From the NCBI RefSeq assembly GCF_036016195.1, contig NZ_JAYWTM010000004.1, positions 496,001 to 560,000 on the forward strand: 64,000 bases of DNA. The letters run 5' to 3'. Positions 1 to 9,329 of the stretch are shown piece after piece. Made by a program: the position numbers and the translations under genes. Numbering within the stretch: position 1 is the first letter of the stretch; the number at the start of each line of letters is the position of its first letter. The notes beneath the pieces were generated by a model that worked only from the letters and a program-made list of their open reading frames with translations, was not told where the DNA came from and made no database searches. Origin of the DNA: Brenneria populi. Lineage in GTDB: Bacteria; Pseudomonadota; Gammaproteobacteria; Enterobacterales; Enterobacteriaceae.

Positions 1-504
1 CTGCAGCATTAGCGGACGGCTGAAATCTTTTCCTTTCAGATAGCCGGCGAATTCAGGATAGCGCAACAGGTTGAGGATATTCTGCCCGCTGTCTTCCGGC
101 CAGCGTAAACTGAGCAGGTGCTGAGCCAGGCGGTTACACCAGAAAATGGCCCCCTCTTCGGTGGTGATCACCACCGCATCCGGCAGCGATTCGGCCCCGC
201 TGCGAAAGCGCTTGATCAAGAGCGCCAACTCGCGACGCCGCCGACGGTTGCGCAGCTGCATCTGATACAGGCCGTAGAATAGGGGTTCCCAGCTCCAGCG
301 GCCGGGCGGCGGAGTCATACTGCGATCGACCCACAGCCAGTAGGAAAGTTTAAGCTGATTATAAAAGTTCCAGCACAGTACGATCAGAACAGCAGCCAGT
401 AGAAACCAGGGCAGATAGCCAAAGATCAGCCCCAGCAGGAGCGCAGGCAGACAAAAAAAAGCCAGCTCCAACGCCAGCCTCTTCCATGATAGACGTTCTA
501 GCAC
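1..504 (-). CDS. phoR: Phosphate regulon sensor histidine kinase PhoR, N-terminal part
   Basis: PhoR is the membrane sensor kinase that phosphorylates PhoB when phosphate is scarce and interacts with the Pst transporter through PhoU. Only about 168 N-terminal residues are in the window; the kinase domain lies beyond position 1. The visible part opens LERLSWKRLALELAFF, with two hydrophobic segments at about residues 10-28 and 30-50. A charged stretch MTPPPGR and the start of the PAS domain (SLPDAVVITTEEGAIFWCN) follow, as in E. coli PhoR. I chose GTG at 504 because it reproduces the E. coli N-terminus. It lies 27 bases after the phoB stop, so the two genes form the usual phoBR operon. Confidence 0.95.
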   Translation of the reverse strand, partial: MLERLSWKRLALELAFFCLPALLLGLIFGYLPWFLLAAVLIVLCWNFYNQLKLSYWLWVDRSMTPPPGRWSWEPLFYGLYQMQLRNRRRRRELALLIKRFRSGAESLPDAVVITTEEGAIFWCNRLAQHLLSLRWPEDSGQNILNLLRYPEFAGYLKGKDFSRPLMLQ

Positions 505-531
505 GTTGATGTTTCTCCGGTACGACAACCT

Positions 532-1221
532 TCAATAGCGCGTTGAAAAACGGTATCCCGTTCCCCGCACGGTCTGCACCATTTTATCATGGCCGCTGGT
601 CTCCAACGCCTTACGCAGTCTGCGGATATGGACATCAACGGTGCGGTCTTCAACATAAACGTTAGTGCCCCAAACGTGATTGAGCAACTGTTCGCGACTG
701 TAAACCCGTTCAGGATGCGTCATAAAGAAGTGCAGCAGCTTAAACTCCGTTGGCCCCATATCCAGCGCGAGCTCTTCCGTCGTTACCCGATGAGAGGAGG
801 GATCCAGACTCAATCCGCGCATTTCAATCACTTCTTCGACCGCCATGGGGGAGATGCGGCGCATCACCGCTTTGATGCGCGCCACCAGCTCTTTGGGCGA
901 AAAAGGTTTGGTGATGTAATCATCCGCGCCCACCTCAAGCCCGCGCACCCGATCTTCCTCTTCACCGCGGGCGGTCAACATAACAACGGGGATATCGCGA
1001 GTCAGCGCTTCGCGCTTCATATGCTTGATAAATTGCAGGCCCGATCCGCCCGGCAGCATCCAGTCCAATAGCACCAGCTCCGGAAAAGGTTCTGACAGTT
1101 GTGTGACCGCGCTGTCATAATCTTCTGCTTCTACTGGCTGGTAACCATTCTGTTCCAGCACAAAACAGACCATTTCACGAATCGGTGCTTCATCTTCCAC
1201 GACTAATATGCGTCTTGCCAT
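532..1221 (-). CDS. phoB: Phosphate regulon response regulator PhoB
   Basis: PhoB is the DNA-binding response regulator of phosphate starvation. Residues 1-125 form the receiver domain with the acidic pocket E9-D10, the phosphoacceptor D53 (LLDWMLPGG) and the TKPF lysine loop. Residues from about 130 to 227 form the winged-helix OmpR/PhoB effector domain (GPTEFKLLHFF, then the recognition region VEDRTVDVHIRRLRKAL). The length of 229 aa equals the family norm. A Pho box just upstream predicts autoregulation. The gene is divergent from sbcDC, as in E. coli. Confidence 0.98.
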   Translation of the reverse strand: MARRILVVEDEAPIREMVCFVLEQNGYQPVEAEDYDSAVTQLSEPFPELVLLDWMLPGGSGLQFIKHMKREALTRDIPVVMLTARGEEEDRVRGLEVGADDYITKPFSPKELVARIKAVMRRISPMAVEEVIEMRGLSLDPSSHRVTTEELALDMGPTEFKLLHFFMTHPERVYSREQLLNHVWGTNVYVEDRTVDVHIRRLRKALETSGHDKMVQTVRGTGYRFSTRY

Positions 1222-1268
1222 TGTTAATCCTGTCGTTAATCATCGTCGCCATTATCATGCGCAAAGCA

Positions 1269-1300
1269 TTATGCGTCAGTTTTATGACAGATTTATGAAA
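1269..1300 (-). promoter_or_regulatory. Pho box and promoter region of phoBR
   Basis: Read on the minus strand, this stretch contains CTGTCATAAAACTGACGC followed by a -10-like CATAAT, and is preceded by TTTCATAAAT. This is nearly the phoB Pho box of E. coli, with 11-base direct repeats beginning CTGTCATA and CTGACGCA. It lies about 50 bases before the phoB start codon, so PhoB should activate its own operon here. Confidence 0.85.
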
Positions 1301-1404
1301 AAAACGCCGGGAGCGTTTTTCCGCGTCACGCAGTGACGCCCCGCAGGGCAAGCCCCAGGGATGGGGCGAGTAAAAAAACGCCGGGAGCGTTTTTCCACGT
1401 CACG
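1298..1404. repeat. Duplicated hairpin module between phoB and sbcD
   Basis: A unit of about 33 bases occurs at 1298-1330 and again at 1372-1404 with a single difference. Each copy holds the perfect hairpin AAAAACGC-CGGGA-GCGTTTTT (stems 1300-1307/1313-1320 and 1374-1381/1387-1394), flanked by A and T runs. The hairpins could act as terminators on either strand, yet they lie between two divergent genes. Between the copies is a GC-rich spacer containing a CCCCAGGGATGGGG palindrome. Confidence 0.7.
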
Positions 1405-1530
1405 TCGTAGTGCCCCGCCTTGCGGCATATCTTCGCGCCGCTTTCCAAAGCCGTTTTTTCACCAGGACAGGCCGGCATACGGCTGTTTATACTAAACGGC
1501 ACCGCAATGACTTAGCGCTCAAGGAGTTCC

Positions 1531-2757
1531 ATGCGTATTATTCACACCGCCGACTGGCATCTGGGGCAATATTTTTACACCAAAAGCCGCGCAGCCGAGC
1601 ATCAAGCCTTCCTGCACTGGCTGATCGCCCAGGTCGAGCTGCGTCAGGTGGATGCAGCAATAGTAGCAGGAGATATCTTTGATAATGGCTCGCCGCCCAG
1701 CTATGCGCGGGAAATGTATTACCGCTTCGTTGTCGATCTGCAGCGAACAGGCTGCCGTCTGGTTATCCTGGCCGGCAACCATGATTCCGTCGCTACGCTG
1801 AACGAATCGCGGGATCTGCTGGCCTTTATGAATACCCAGGTTATCGCCGGCGCCGACGACGATCTCGAAAAACAGGTGCTTGTGCTGGAAAATCGTCAGG
1901 GACAGCCCGGCGCCCTACTGTGCGCGATCCCTTTTCTGCGGCCGCGCGATCTGACGACCAGTCAGGCCGGGCAGTCCGGCGATGAAAAGCAGCAAAAACT
2001 GCAGGACGCCATCACCGCGCATTACCAGCGGTGTTACCGGCTCGCCTGCCGGAAACGCGAGGAATTGGAGTTACCGCTGCCCATCATCGCCACCGGTCAT
2101 CTCACCACCGTCGGCGCTACCGCCTCCGACTCGGTGCGCGACATTTATATCGGCACGCTGGATGCCTTCCCGGCGCAGGCATTCCCTCCGGCCGACTATA
2201 TTGCGCTCGGGCATATCCACCGTCCGCAGCGCGTGACGAAAAGCGAGCATATCCGCTACAGCGGCTCCCCGATTCCGCTGAGCTTCGACGAGTTAGGCAG
2301 CGACAAATCCGTTTGTCTGGTCAGCTTTGAGCCGGACGCTCCGCCGGCGATAGAAACGCTGCCCATCCCGATAACGCAGCCGATGCGGCTTATCAAGGGC
2401 GATCTGGCCGATATAGAGCGCCAGCTTGCCGCCTTTCATGATTATCAGGGCGAGAAAACGGTGTGGCTGGATATTGAAATCACCACGCAGGAGTATCTCA
2501 ACGATATGCAAAAACGCATTCAGGCGATAACCGACGGCCTCCCCGTCGAAGTGCTGCTATTACGCCGCGCCCGCGACCAGCGCGCGCAGACGCTGGTTCG
2601 GCAGGAGAAAGAGACGCTGAACGAGCTGACGGTGCAGGATGTGTTTGCCCGCCGGCTGGCGGCGGCCGAGGGGCTGGAAGAGAGCCGCCAACAGCGCGTG
2701 CGCGCGCTGTTCGATCGGGTTATTGACGAATTGGAACAGGGTGAGCGCGCCGAATGA
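1531..2757 (+). CDS. sbcD: Exonuclease subunit SbcD (Mre11 family)
   Basis: SbcD is the nuclease subunit of SbcCD, which cleaves DNA hairpins and protein-blocked ends produced during replication. The metallophosphoesterase motifs are visible: HTADWHLGQ at residues 5-13, VAGDIFDNGSP near 46, LAGNHDSVATLN near 80, ATGHLTTVGA near 188 and ALGHIHRPQ near 228. These supply the metal-binding Asp and His residues of Mre11-like nucleases. The 408 aa length compares with 400 in E. coli. The stop overlaps the sbcC start (ATGA), indicating coupled translation. Confidence 0.97.
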   Translation: MRIIHTADWHLGQYFYTKSRAAEHQAFLHWLIAQVELRQVDAAIVAGDIFDNGSPPSYAREMYYRFVVDLQRTGCRLVILAGNHDSVATLNESRDLLAFMNTQVIAGADDDLEKQVLVLENRQGQPGALLCAIPFLRPRDLTTSQAGQSGDEKQQKLQDAITAHYQRCYRLACRKREELELPLPIIATGHLTTVGATASDSVRDIYIGTLDAFPAQAFPPADYIALGHIHRPQRVTKSEHIRYSGSPIPLSFDELGSDKSVCLVSFEPDAPPAIETLPIPITQPMRLIKGDLADIERQLAAFHDYQGEKTVWLDIEITTQEYLNDMQKRIQAITDGLPVEVLLLRRARDQRAQTLVRQEKETLNELTVQDVFARRLAAAEGLEESRQQRVRALFDRVIDELEQGERAE

Positions 2758-5700
2758 AAATACTCAGCCTGCGATTAAAAAATCTCAACGCTCTGAAAGG
2801 CGAATGGAAAATCGACTTCACCCGCCCCCCTTTTTCCGGTAACGCTCTGTTCGCCATCACCGGCCCGACCGGCGCGGGGAAAACCACGCTGCTGGACGCC
2901 ATTTGTCTGGCGCTGTACCACGAGACTCCGCGCTTAAAAAGCATTTCCGCCAGCCAGAACGAGTTGATGACCCGCAACGCCGCGGAGTGCCTTGCCGAAG
3001 TGGAGTTCGAGGTCAAAGGCGTCGGTTATCGCGCGTTCTGGAGCCAGCGCCGGGCCAGAAACGCCCCTGACGGCAATCTGCAAACCCCGAAAGCGGAACT
3101 CGCGCGTATCGATGACGGCAAGATACTCAGCGAAAAGCTCACGGAAAAGCTGAACATGACCGCCGAGATCACCGGGCTGGATTTCGGCCGATTCACCCGG
3201 TCGATGATGCTGTCGCAGGGGCAATTCGCCGCCTTTCTGAATGCGGATGCCAATGAGCGCGCCGAGCTGCTGGAAGAGCTGACCGGCACCGACATTTACG
3301 GCCTCATTTCCGAGCGCGTTTTCGAGCGGCACAAACAGGCGAAACTGGCGTTAGATACGCTACAGGCGCGCGCATCAGGCATTGAACTGTTGAATGACGA
3401 ACAGCGCCAATTGCTGGAAACGCAGCTGTCATCATTAACGCAACAAGAGCGGACGCTTATTGCCGAGCGAGAGCAAGCGCTAACTTATCAGCGCTGGTTT
3501 GAGCAACAGGATAAGCATCGACAATCGCTCTCCGCCACTAAGGCCCAGCGCGACGCCGCGCACGCGGCCATCCGCGAGGCGCAGCCGCAGTTGGAACGGC
3601 TGGCGCAAAATGAGCCGGCGGAAAAACTCCGTCCCTTCCAGCAGAACCGGGAGCGCTATCGGCAGGAGTCCGACTCGCTGTCGCAGCGCATAGCCGAGCT
3701 GCAACGACAGCAAAAAACGCAGCTATCCGCCGTAACCGACTTACGCCGGCAGGAAGAGCTGGCCCTGCAGGAGCTGCGTCGGCATGCCGATTACCGCCAG
3801 CGGCAGGAGGCGCTGATACGCGAACGAATTATTCCGCTGGATCTCCAGATAGACAGCCTGCGGCAGCAGGGCAACAAACAGCGGCAGGAGTTGGAACAGG
3901 CGCAAAAACGCCGTCAGGATGAGCAGCGCAAACTGGCGCAGGCCGCAGAGCAGCACCAGCTAACCCAGCAACGCATCGAACAGCTTGATCTCTATTGCCG
4001 GCGGCACCCGCATCATCAACACTGGGGAGAAAACCTTTCCCTGTGGCGCACGCAGTTTCAGCGCCAGCGGCAGCTTGAACAAGAGCAGGAGATTCTGCGG
4101 GAAAAACAGGCGAACTCTGCGCAGCAGTCGGAGCAGCTCCATCAGCAGGCGCTTCAATTAGCCGCTCAGCATGCCGAACAGCAACGCGAAGCCGATCGCA
4201 TTCAGCGGCAGTTCGCCCAGCATCAGCAAACGCGGCAACGGCAGGAGCAGCAGCAGCCAATCGCCGACCTGCATCTGCAGCTCAGCCAGTCTATTTCGCT
4301 GCGTCCCGACCGTCAGCAGTTAGCCACCCTTAGCGCATTATTCCAGCGGCTGATCGACAACCGCCGCCAGTTGGAGGCCCAGTTGGCGCAGACACAGACG
4401 CAGAGCGCGCAGTTGGAGGCAATGCGCAAACAACAAAGCCTGACGTATGAACAGCGTCACCAGCATTTGACCGATCTGGATAAACAGCACCAGTTGGAAA
4501 AGCGCATCGTTCAGTTGGAACAGGAGAGAGAGCGGCTCCAGCCGGGCGAAGCGTGCCCGCTATGCGGCTCGACCCACCACCCGGCCGTCGAGCGCTATCA
4601 GGCCATACGGCCATCGGAGACCGAACAACGCCTGCTGCAGCTACGCCAGGAGGTCAGCGCATTGGAAAGCGCGCTGGCGCGCACCGAAGCGCAATATGTT
4701 TCTTGCCGCCAGCAGCGCCAACAGCAGCAGCAAACCCTGACAAACACGGGCGAAGAGTATCAACGGCTGCTGCGGCAGTGGCAGGATGTCAGTGAGCGCT
4801 TACAAGGGGGGGTCACGCCCGAACAATCCGCCGAGATAGCCGCGTGGCTGGCGCAGAGCGAAGCGCGCGAGCAGCGCATGCAACAGCAAATTTCGCTTCA
4901 TGAGCAAATACAGCGGCAGTGGCAGGAAAGTAAGGACTCGCTGACCAATGCGAAGGAGCTGCTGCAACAGACGGCGCAGCGAATAGCGCTGAATACCCAG
5001 CAGCAAAACACGCTGAAAACCGCGCAGGACGAACTGGCGCACGCCCTGCAACAGACGTTGGCGCAGCAGACGCAGTATCGGCAGGCGCTGGAGCAGGCAC
5101 TGAGCGATTTCGGCCTGGGCGTGCCGCCTCTCGCCGAGCAATCCGCCTGGCTGACGCGGCGCGCCGAAGAGTGGCAGAAGTGGAAAGAGATTGAACAGGA
5201 GCGCCAACAGCTATCGAACCGGCTGACGGCTTCGGCGGCCGAACGCCGGCATCTCACGACATCTCTGCAGGAAACGGAGCAACATCTGTTGACGTTGCAA
5301 CAGCAATATGAAGCGCAGACGCAGGCGCTGGAAACGGCCCGGCAGCAGCGGCGACAGCTTTTTGGCGACCAGCAGACCGCGGATGTCGACAGCCAACTTC
5401 GTCTGCGCAGCCAGCAGTATGAGCAGGCCGGCCAGCAGGCGCAGGAGCAGCGCCAGCAGGCGGAAACCGCGCTGAGCCGCATCGCCGGCGAATTAACCAG
5501 CGTTCAGCGGCAGCAAGCCCGCGCCAAGGATTTATTCCAGCAGGCGGCGCAAGACTTCACCCAGGCTTTGCGAAACAGCATCTTTGCCGATGAGGACGCA
5601 TTTCAGCGCGCCCTGCTTGATGAACAGGAGAGAAACGCGCTGCGCGACCGGCAAGAGACGCTGCGCCAGCGGCTGCAGCAAACCGACGCGCTTTATCAGC

Positions 5701-6437
5701 AGGCGGAGCAGCTAGCGGACTCGCACCGGCGGCAGCGTCCGGAAAAACTGGCGGCCGACGCCGCCCTGCCCTCGATACAACGCGCGCTGATCGAATGTGA
5801 CGAGGCGTTGAAAACCAATCTTCAACAGCAGGGGGAAATCAATCAACAATTAGCCACCGACCGGCGCTACCGTCGGAATCAGCAGGAACTGCTGAGCGAA
5901 ATCGCGCAAAGCCGGCAGAACTATGACGACTGGAGCTGTCTGAACGAACTGATCGGTTCGCAAAAGGGCGATAAATTCCGTAAATTCGCCCAGGGTCTGA
6001 CGCTCGACCATCTGGTCTATCTGGCCAACCTGCAGCTTGCCCGCCTGCACGGCCGCTATCTCCTGCAACGCCAGATCGACGACGAACTCAAGCTCCAGAT
6101 TGTGGATACCTGGCAGGCCGACGCCATCCGGGACACCCGCACGCTGTCGGGCGGGGAAAGTTTTCTGGTCAGCCTGGCGCTGGCGCTGGCGCTTTCCGAC
6201 CTGGTGAGCAATAAAACCAGCATTGATTCCCTGTTTCTGGACGAAGGTTTCGGCACGCTGGACGCCGAAACCCTGGACGCCGCGCTGGACGCCCTGGATA
6301 ACCTCAACGCCTCCGGCAAGACCATCGGCGTCATCAGTCACGTCGAAGCCATGAAGGAGCGGATTCCGGTGCAGATTAAGGTGGAAAAAATTAATGGCTT
6401 GGGTATCAGTCGTTTAGCGCCGGATTTCGCGGTGTAG
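2754..6437 (+). CDS. sbcC: Exonuclease subunit SbcC (Rad50-like ATPase)
   Basis: SbcC is the SMC/Rad50-type ATPase partner of SbcD. The Walker A motif GPTGAGKT is at residues 37-44. A very long glutamine- and arginine-rich coiled coil follows. The zinc hook CPLC sits at residues 601-604, the ABC signature LSGGE at 1131-1135 and Walker B LFLDE at 1160-1164. The 1227 aa length is about 180 residues more than E. coli SbcC (1048); the extra length must lie in the coiled coil, since both ATPase halves and the hook are intact. It overlaps sbcD by four bases. Confidence 0.97.
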   Translation: MKILSLRLKNLNALKGEWKIDFTRPPFSGNALFAITGPTGAGKTTLLDAICLALYHETPRLKSISASQNELMTRNAAECLAEVEFEVKGVGYRAFWSQRRARNAPDGNLQTPKAELARIDDGKILSEKLTEKLNMTAEITGLDFGRFTRSMMLSQGQFAAFLNADANERAELLEELTGTDIYGLISERVFERHKQAKLALDTLQARASGIELLNDEQRQLLETQLSSLTQQERTLIAEREQALTYQRWFEQQDKHRQSLSATKAQRDAAHAAIREAQPQLERLAQNEPAEKLRPFQQNRERYRQESDSLSQRIAELQRQQKTQLSAVTDLRRQEELALQELRRHADYRQRQEALIRERIIPLDLQIDSLRQQGNKQRQELEQAQKRRQDEQRKLAQAAEQHQLTQQRIEQLDLYCRRHPHHQHWGENLSLWRTQFQRQRQLEQEQEILREKQANSAQQSEQLHQQALQLAAQHAEQQREADRIQRQFAQHQQTRQRQEQQQPIADLHLQLSQSISLRPDRQQLATLSALFQRLIDNRRQLEAQLAQTQTQSAQLEAMRKQQSLTYEQRHQHLTDLDKQHQLEKRIVQLEQERERLQPGEACPLCGSTHHPAVERYQAIRPSETEQRLLQLRQEVSALESALARTEAQYVSCRQQRQQQQQTLTNTGEEYQRLLRQWQDVSERLQGGVTPEQSAEIAAWLAQSEAREQRMQQQISLHEQIQRQWQESKDSLTNAKELLQQTAQRIALNTQQQNTLKTAQDELAHALQQTLAQQTQYRQALEQALSDFGLGVPPLAEQSAWLTRRAEEWQKWKEIEQERQQLSNRLTASAAERRHLTTSLQETEQHLLTLQQQYEAQTQALETARQQRRQLFGDQQTADVDSQLRLRSQQYEQAGQQAQEQRQQAETALSRIAGELTSVQRQQARAKDLFQQAAQDFTQALRNSIFADEDAFQRALLDEQERNALRDRQETLRQRLQQTDALYQQAEQLADSHRRQRPEKLAADAALPSIQRALIECDEALKTNLQQQGEINQQLATDRRYRRNQQELLSEIAQSRQNYDDWSCLNELIGSQKGDKFRKFAQGLTLDHLVYLANLQLARLHGRYLLQRQIDDELKLQIVDTWQADAIRDTRTLSGGESFLVSLALALALSDLVSNKTSIDSLFLDEGFGTLDAETLDAALDALDNLNASGKTIGVISHVEAMKERIPVQIKVEKINGLGISRLAPDFAV

Positions 6438-6558
6438 TTTACATTCTGAAAAATGAATACGCGTATTTTATCCGACACACGCGGGCTGAATTCGCTATGA
6501 TGCCCGCTTCATCAATGAACCTGCGTGTAGACCTGCACGCCCAGTCAGAGATAACACC

Positions 6559-7470
6559 ATGCTGTGGTTTAAAAATTTAATGATTTACCGCTTAAGCCGG
6601 GAAAGCGCCTTCTCCGCCGACGAGATGGAAAAACAGTTAAGCGCGTTTGCCTTTACGCCATGCGGCAGTCAGGACATGATGAAGACGGGTTGGGTGTCGC
6701 CGATGGGCTCCCACAGCGATGCGCTGACGCATGCCGTCAACGGCCAGATCGTCATCTGCGCGCGCAAGGAGGAGAAGATTCTGCCCTCCCCGGTCATTAA
6801 GCAAACGCTGCAGGCCAAAATCGAGCGGCTGGAAGCGGAACAACACCGCAAGCTGAAAAAAACCGAAAAAGACGCCCTGAAAGACGAAGTGCTGCATAGC
6901 CTGCTGCCGCGCGCCTTCAGCCGCTTCAGCCAAGTCTGGCTGTGGATCGATAGCGTCAACGGCCTGATTATGGTCGATGCCGCCAGCGCCAAAAAAGCGG
7001 AAGACACGCTGGCGCTATTGCGTAAAACGCTGGGGTCTTTGCCGGTGGTGCCGCTGACCATGGAAAACCCGATAGAGCTGACGATGACCGAATGGGTGCG
7101 CGCCGGCGAGCCGCCGGCGGGCTTCGCCCTACAGGATGAAGCGGAACTGAAAGCGATTCTGGAAGATGGCGGCGTTATCCGCTGTAAGAAACAGGATCTG
7201 GTATGCGACGAAATCGCCGTCCATATCGAAGCCGGCAAGCTGGTCACCAAACTGGCGCTGGACTGGCAGGAGCGGGTTCAGCTGGTGCTGGCGGACGACG
7301 GTTCGCTGAAGCGCCTGAAGTTTTCCGATACCCTGCGCGAACAGAACGACGATATCGATCGGGATGATTTCGCTCAGCGTTTCGACGCCGATTTTATTCT
7401 GATGACCAGCGAGCTGGCCGCGCTAATCAGCAATCTGGTCGAAGCGCTGGGCGGAGAGGCGCAGCGCTAG
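6559..7470 (+). CDS. rdgC: Recombination-associated protein RdgC
   Basis: RdgC is a nucleoid-associated protein that forms a dimeric ring around duplex DNA and limits RecA filament formation. The 303 aa product equals the E. coli length and keeps its signature stretches: LWFKNLMIYRLSR at the start, TPCGSQDM and SHSDALTH near residues 33-57, ILPSPVIKQ near 75, and RFDADFILMT near the end. The gene has its own upstream region of 121 bases after sbcC and is convergent with the chemoreceptor downstream. Confidence 0.97.
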   Translation: MLWFKNLMIYRLSRESAFSADEMEKQLSAFAFTPCGSQDMMKTGWVSPMGSHSDALTHAVNGQIVICARKEEKILPSPVIKQTLQAKIERLEAEQHRKLKKTEKDALKDEVLHSLLPRAFSRFSQVWLWIDSVNGLIMVDAASAKKAEDTLALLRKTLGSLPVVPLTMENPIELTMTEWVRAGEPPAGFALQDEAELKAILEDGGVIRCKKQDLVCDEIAVHIEAGKLVTKLALDWQERVQLVLADDGSLKRLKFSDTLREQNDDIDRDDFAQRFDADFILMTSELAALISNLVEALGGEAQR

Positions 7471-7493
7471 CCTCGCCATAAAATGCTTCGATC

Positions 7494-7534
7494 TAAAAAC
7501 GACGCCCGCCGTTTACACCGCCGCGGCGGACGTC
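7494..7534 (-). terminator. Terminator of the chemoreceptor gene
   Basis: On the minus strand an 11-base stem (GACGTCCGCCG pairing with CGGCGGGCGTC, one G-T pair; 7524-7534 with 7501-7511) is followed by GTTTTTA. It lies directly after the chemoreceptor stop codon at 7539. Confidence 0.65.
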
Positions 7535-7538
7535 GCGA

Positions 7539-9329
7539 TTACACTTTGAAATGTCCGATCGTCGCCGTCAAATCATCGGCCTGAGACTGCAACGCAGAAG
7601 AGGCCGCCGCTGACTCCTGAACCAACGCCGCATTCTGCTGCACCATCGAATCCAGCTGCGCGACCGCTTGGTTGATTTCGTGAATGCCGCGCATCTGTTC
7701 ATCGGCCGCCTGGGTGATTTCAGACATTACCGTCGTCACCGTCGATACCCCGCCGACGATTTCATTCATGGTGGCGCTGGCCTGGCGCACCTGCGTCGAA
7801 CCGGACGCAACGCTGGCAACGGTCGATTCAATCAGCGCCTTAATCTCTTTCGCCGCCTGCGCGCTGCGCTGCGCCAGATTACGCACCTCCCCGGCGACCA
7901 CGGCGAAGCCGCGCCCCTGCTCGCCGGCCCGCGCCGCCTCTACGGCGGCGTTCAGCGCCAGGATGTTGGTCTGGAAGGCAATGCCGTCAATCACGCCGAT
8001 AATATCGCCAATTTTGCCGGATGCGGCCACAATATCTTCCATGGTGACAATCACATCAGACACCACTTTTCCGCCGACGCCGGCCTCTTGCGCCAGCGTC
8101 AGAGCCTTTTCATTTACCTGCCGGGCAGACCCGGCGGACTGCGTGACGGCCGCGGAGATCTGTTCCAACGCCGCGGCCGTTTGCTGGATACTCGACGCCG
8201 CGGACTCGGTGCGCGACGACAGATCGTTATTCCCAGCCGAAATCTCATCCGCCGCCGTCTGCAGCGAACGGCTGATATCGCGGATCTGAATCATCACCTG
8301 GCCGAGCTTATCGATAAAGGTATTAAACGAACGTGCGATCTGCGCCACCTCATCATGCCCGTCATCGGGCAGGCGCTGCGTCAGATCGTTGTTGCCGTGG
8401 CTGATATCGTCCATCGCATCGCGGATCATCAGCAGGCGCTTCAGCGTTGAGGCGATCATCACGCCAACGATCAGCGTGCCTAACAGCGCGATCGCCACCA
8501 GCGTGCCAATCGACGTCGCCAGCAGAGAACGCATGCCCGCCGTCGCTTCTGTTTTATCAAGCGCCACCAGCATGAACCAATCCGTTCCTTTAATCGGCTT
8601 CGCAAGCACCTGTTTGGTCGCGCCGTTGAAGACCACGTCAACGGGCGATGCCGACGTCAGAAGTTCGTTCAGCTTAATCTCGGGCGCAATCTCGCTGATA
8701 TTTTTCAGCGTCAGTTGCTCATCCTGATGGGCGATGATCGCGCCATGGCGATCGATAAGTACGCCAAAGCTGGCCGGAGTCGGTTTGATCGACCTTACGT
8801 TTTCGATAACGCTGCGCATGGCGACATCGCCGCCCACCACGCCCTGCGCCCTGTTCTCCTCCAGGACCGGCGCGACAAAAGAGACCACCAGCGTATTGGT
8901 GATCATATCCACATAGGGCGCGGTCACCAGCGGGCCGCCGTTGCGCAGCGCCTGTTGATACCAGGGCCGGGCGGTGGGATCGTAATCGTCCGGAATGCCG
9001 CCGCGATCGGAAAACAGCGCGCGTTTATCCTCATATCCCATGTAAACGTTGAGAAAACCGCCGGAGGCGGCAATCTGCTTAAACAGCGGGACGGGAGCCG
9101 GCTCAATCAATACCCGATCGTGCAGCGCGGAGATCATCAACATCTTGGAGGCGACCCAGTCGCCGATCGCCTGGCTGTGGCTATTGGTCACCGCGTTCAG
9201 CGTGTTATCGATGGACTCCTCGTTGGCATTATTCGCCACGGTGTAATTAAGAAAGGTGTTAACTGCGAGCGAAAGTACGACAATGGTGGTGCAAGCTGCC
9301 AAAATGCGGGCTCGTGTCGTTTTTAGCAT
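7539..9329 (-). CDS. Methyl-accepting chemotaxis protein with amino-acid-type dCache domain
   Basis: This is a transmembrane chemoreceptor. TM1 spans about residues 9-31, a periplasmic double Cache domain about 35-268, TM2 about 269-295, HAMP about 296-350, and the cytoplasmic signalling helix follows with its conserved tip GIAFQTNILALNAAVEAARA near 449-468. In the Cache domain Y116, R121, W123, Y124 (pattern Y-x4-R-x-W-Y), Y139 and D168 match the spacing of the published motif for alpha-amino-acid binding, as I recall it. The ligand is therefore probably one or more amino acids. The protein ends IGHFKV, without a C-terminal NWETF-type CheR/CheB tether. No che or flagellar genes lie nearby, so it is an orphan receptor gene. 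The start is preceded by AAGAAG. Confidence 0.93.
   Translation of the reverse strand: MLKTTRARILAACTTIVVLSLAVNTFLNYTVANNANEESIDNTLNAVTNSHSQAIGDWVASKMLMISALHDRVLIEPAPVPLFKQIAASGGFLNVYMGYEDKRALFSDRGGIPDDYDPTARPWYQQALRNGGPLVTAPYVDMITNTLVVSFVAPVLEENRAQGVVGGDVAMRSVIENVRSIKPTPASFGVLIDRHGAIIAHQDEQLTLKNISEIAPEIKLNELLTSASPVDVVFNGATKQVLAKPIKGTDWFMLVALDKTEATAGMRSLLATSIGTLVAIALLGTLIVGVMIASTLKRLLMIRDAMDDISHGNNDLTQRLPDDGHDEVAQIARSFNTFIDKLGQVMIQIRDISRSLQTAADEISAGNNDLSSRTESAASSIQQTAAALEQISAAVTQSAGSARQVNEKALTLAQEAGVGGKVVSDVIVTMEDIVAASGKIGDIIGVIDGIAFQTNILALNAAVEAARAGEQGRGFAVVAGEVRNLAQRSAQAAKEIKALIESTVASVASGSTQVRQASATMNEIVGGVSTVTTVMSEITQAADEQMRGIHEINQAVAQLDSMVQQNAALVQESAAASSALQSQADDLTATIGHFKV

Noticed and set aside
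4898..5482. Cysteine- and serine-rich frame on the minus strand
   Set aside because: It is the antisense of the glutamine-rich coiled coil of sbcC and has no protein-like features.
3660..5560. Possible CAG-type trinucleotide repeat tract in sbcC
   Set aside because: The many CAG codons reflect glutamine-rich coiled coil; no run is long or regular enough to be a repeat array.
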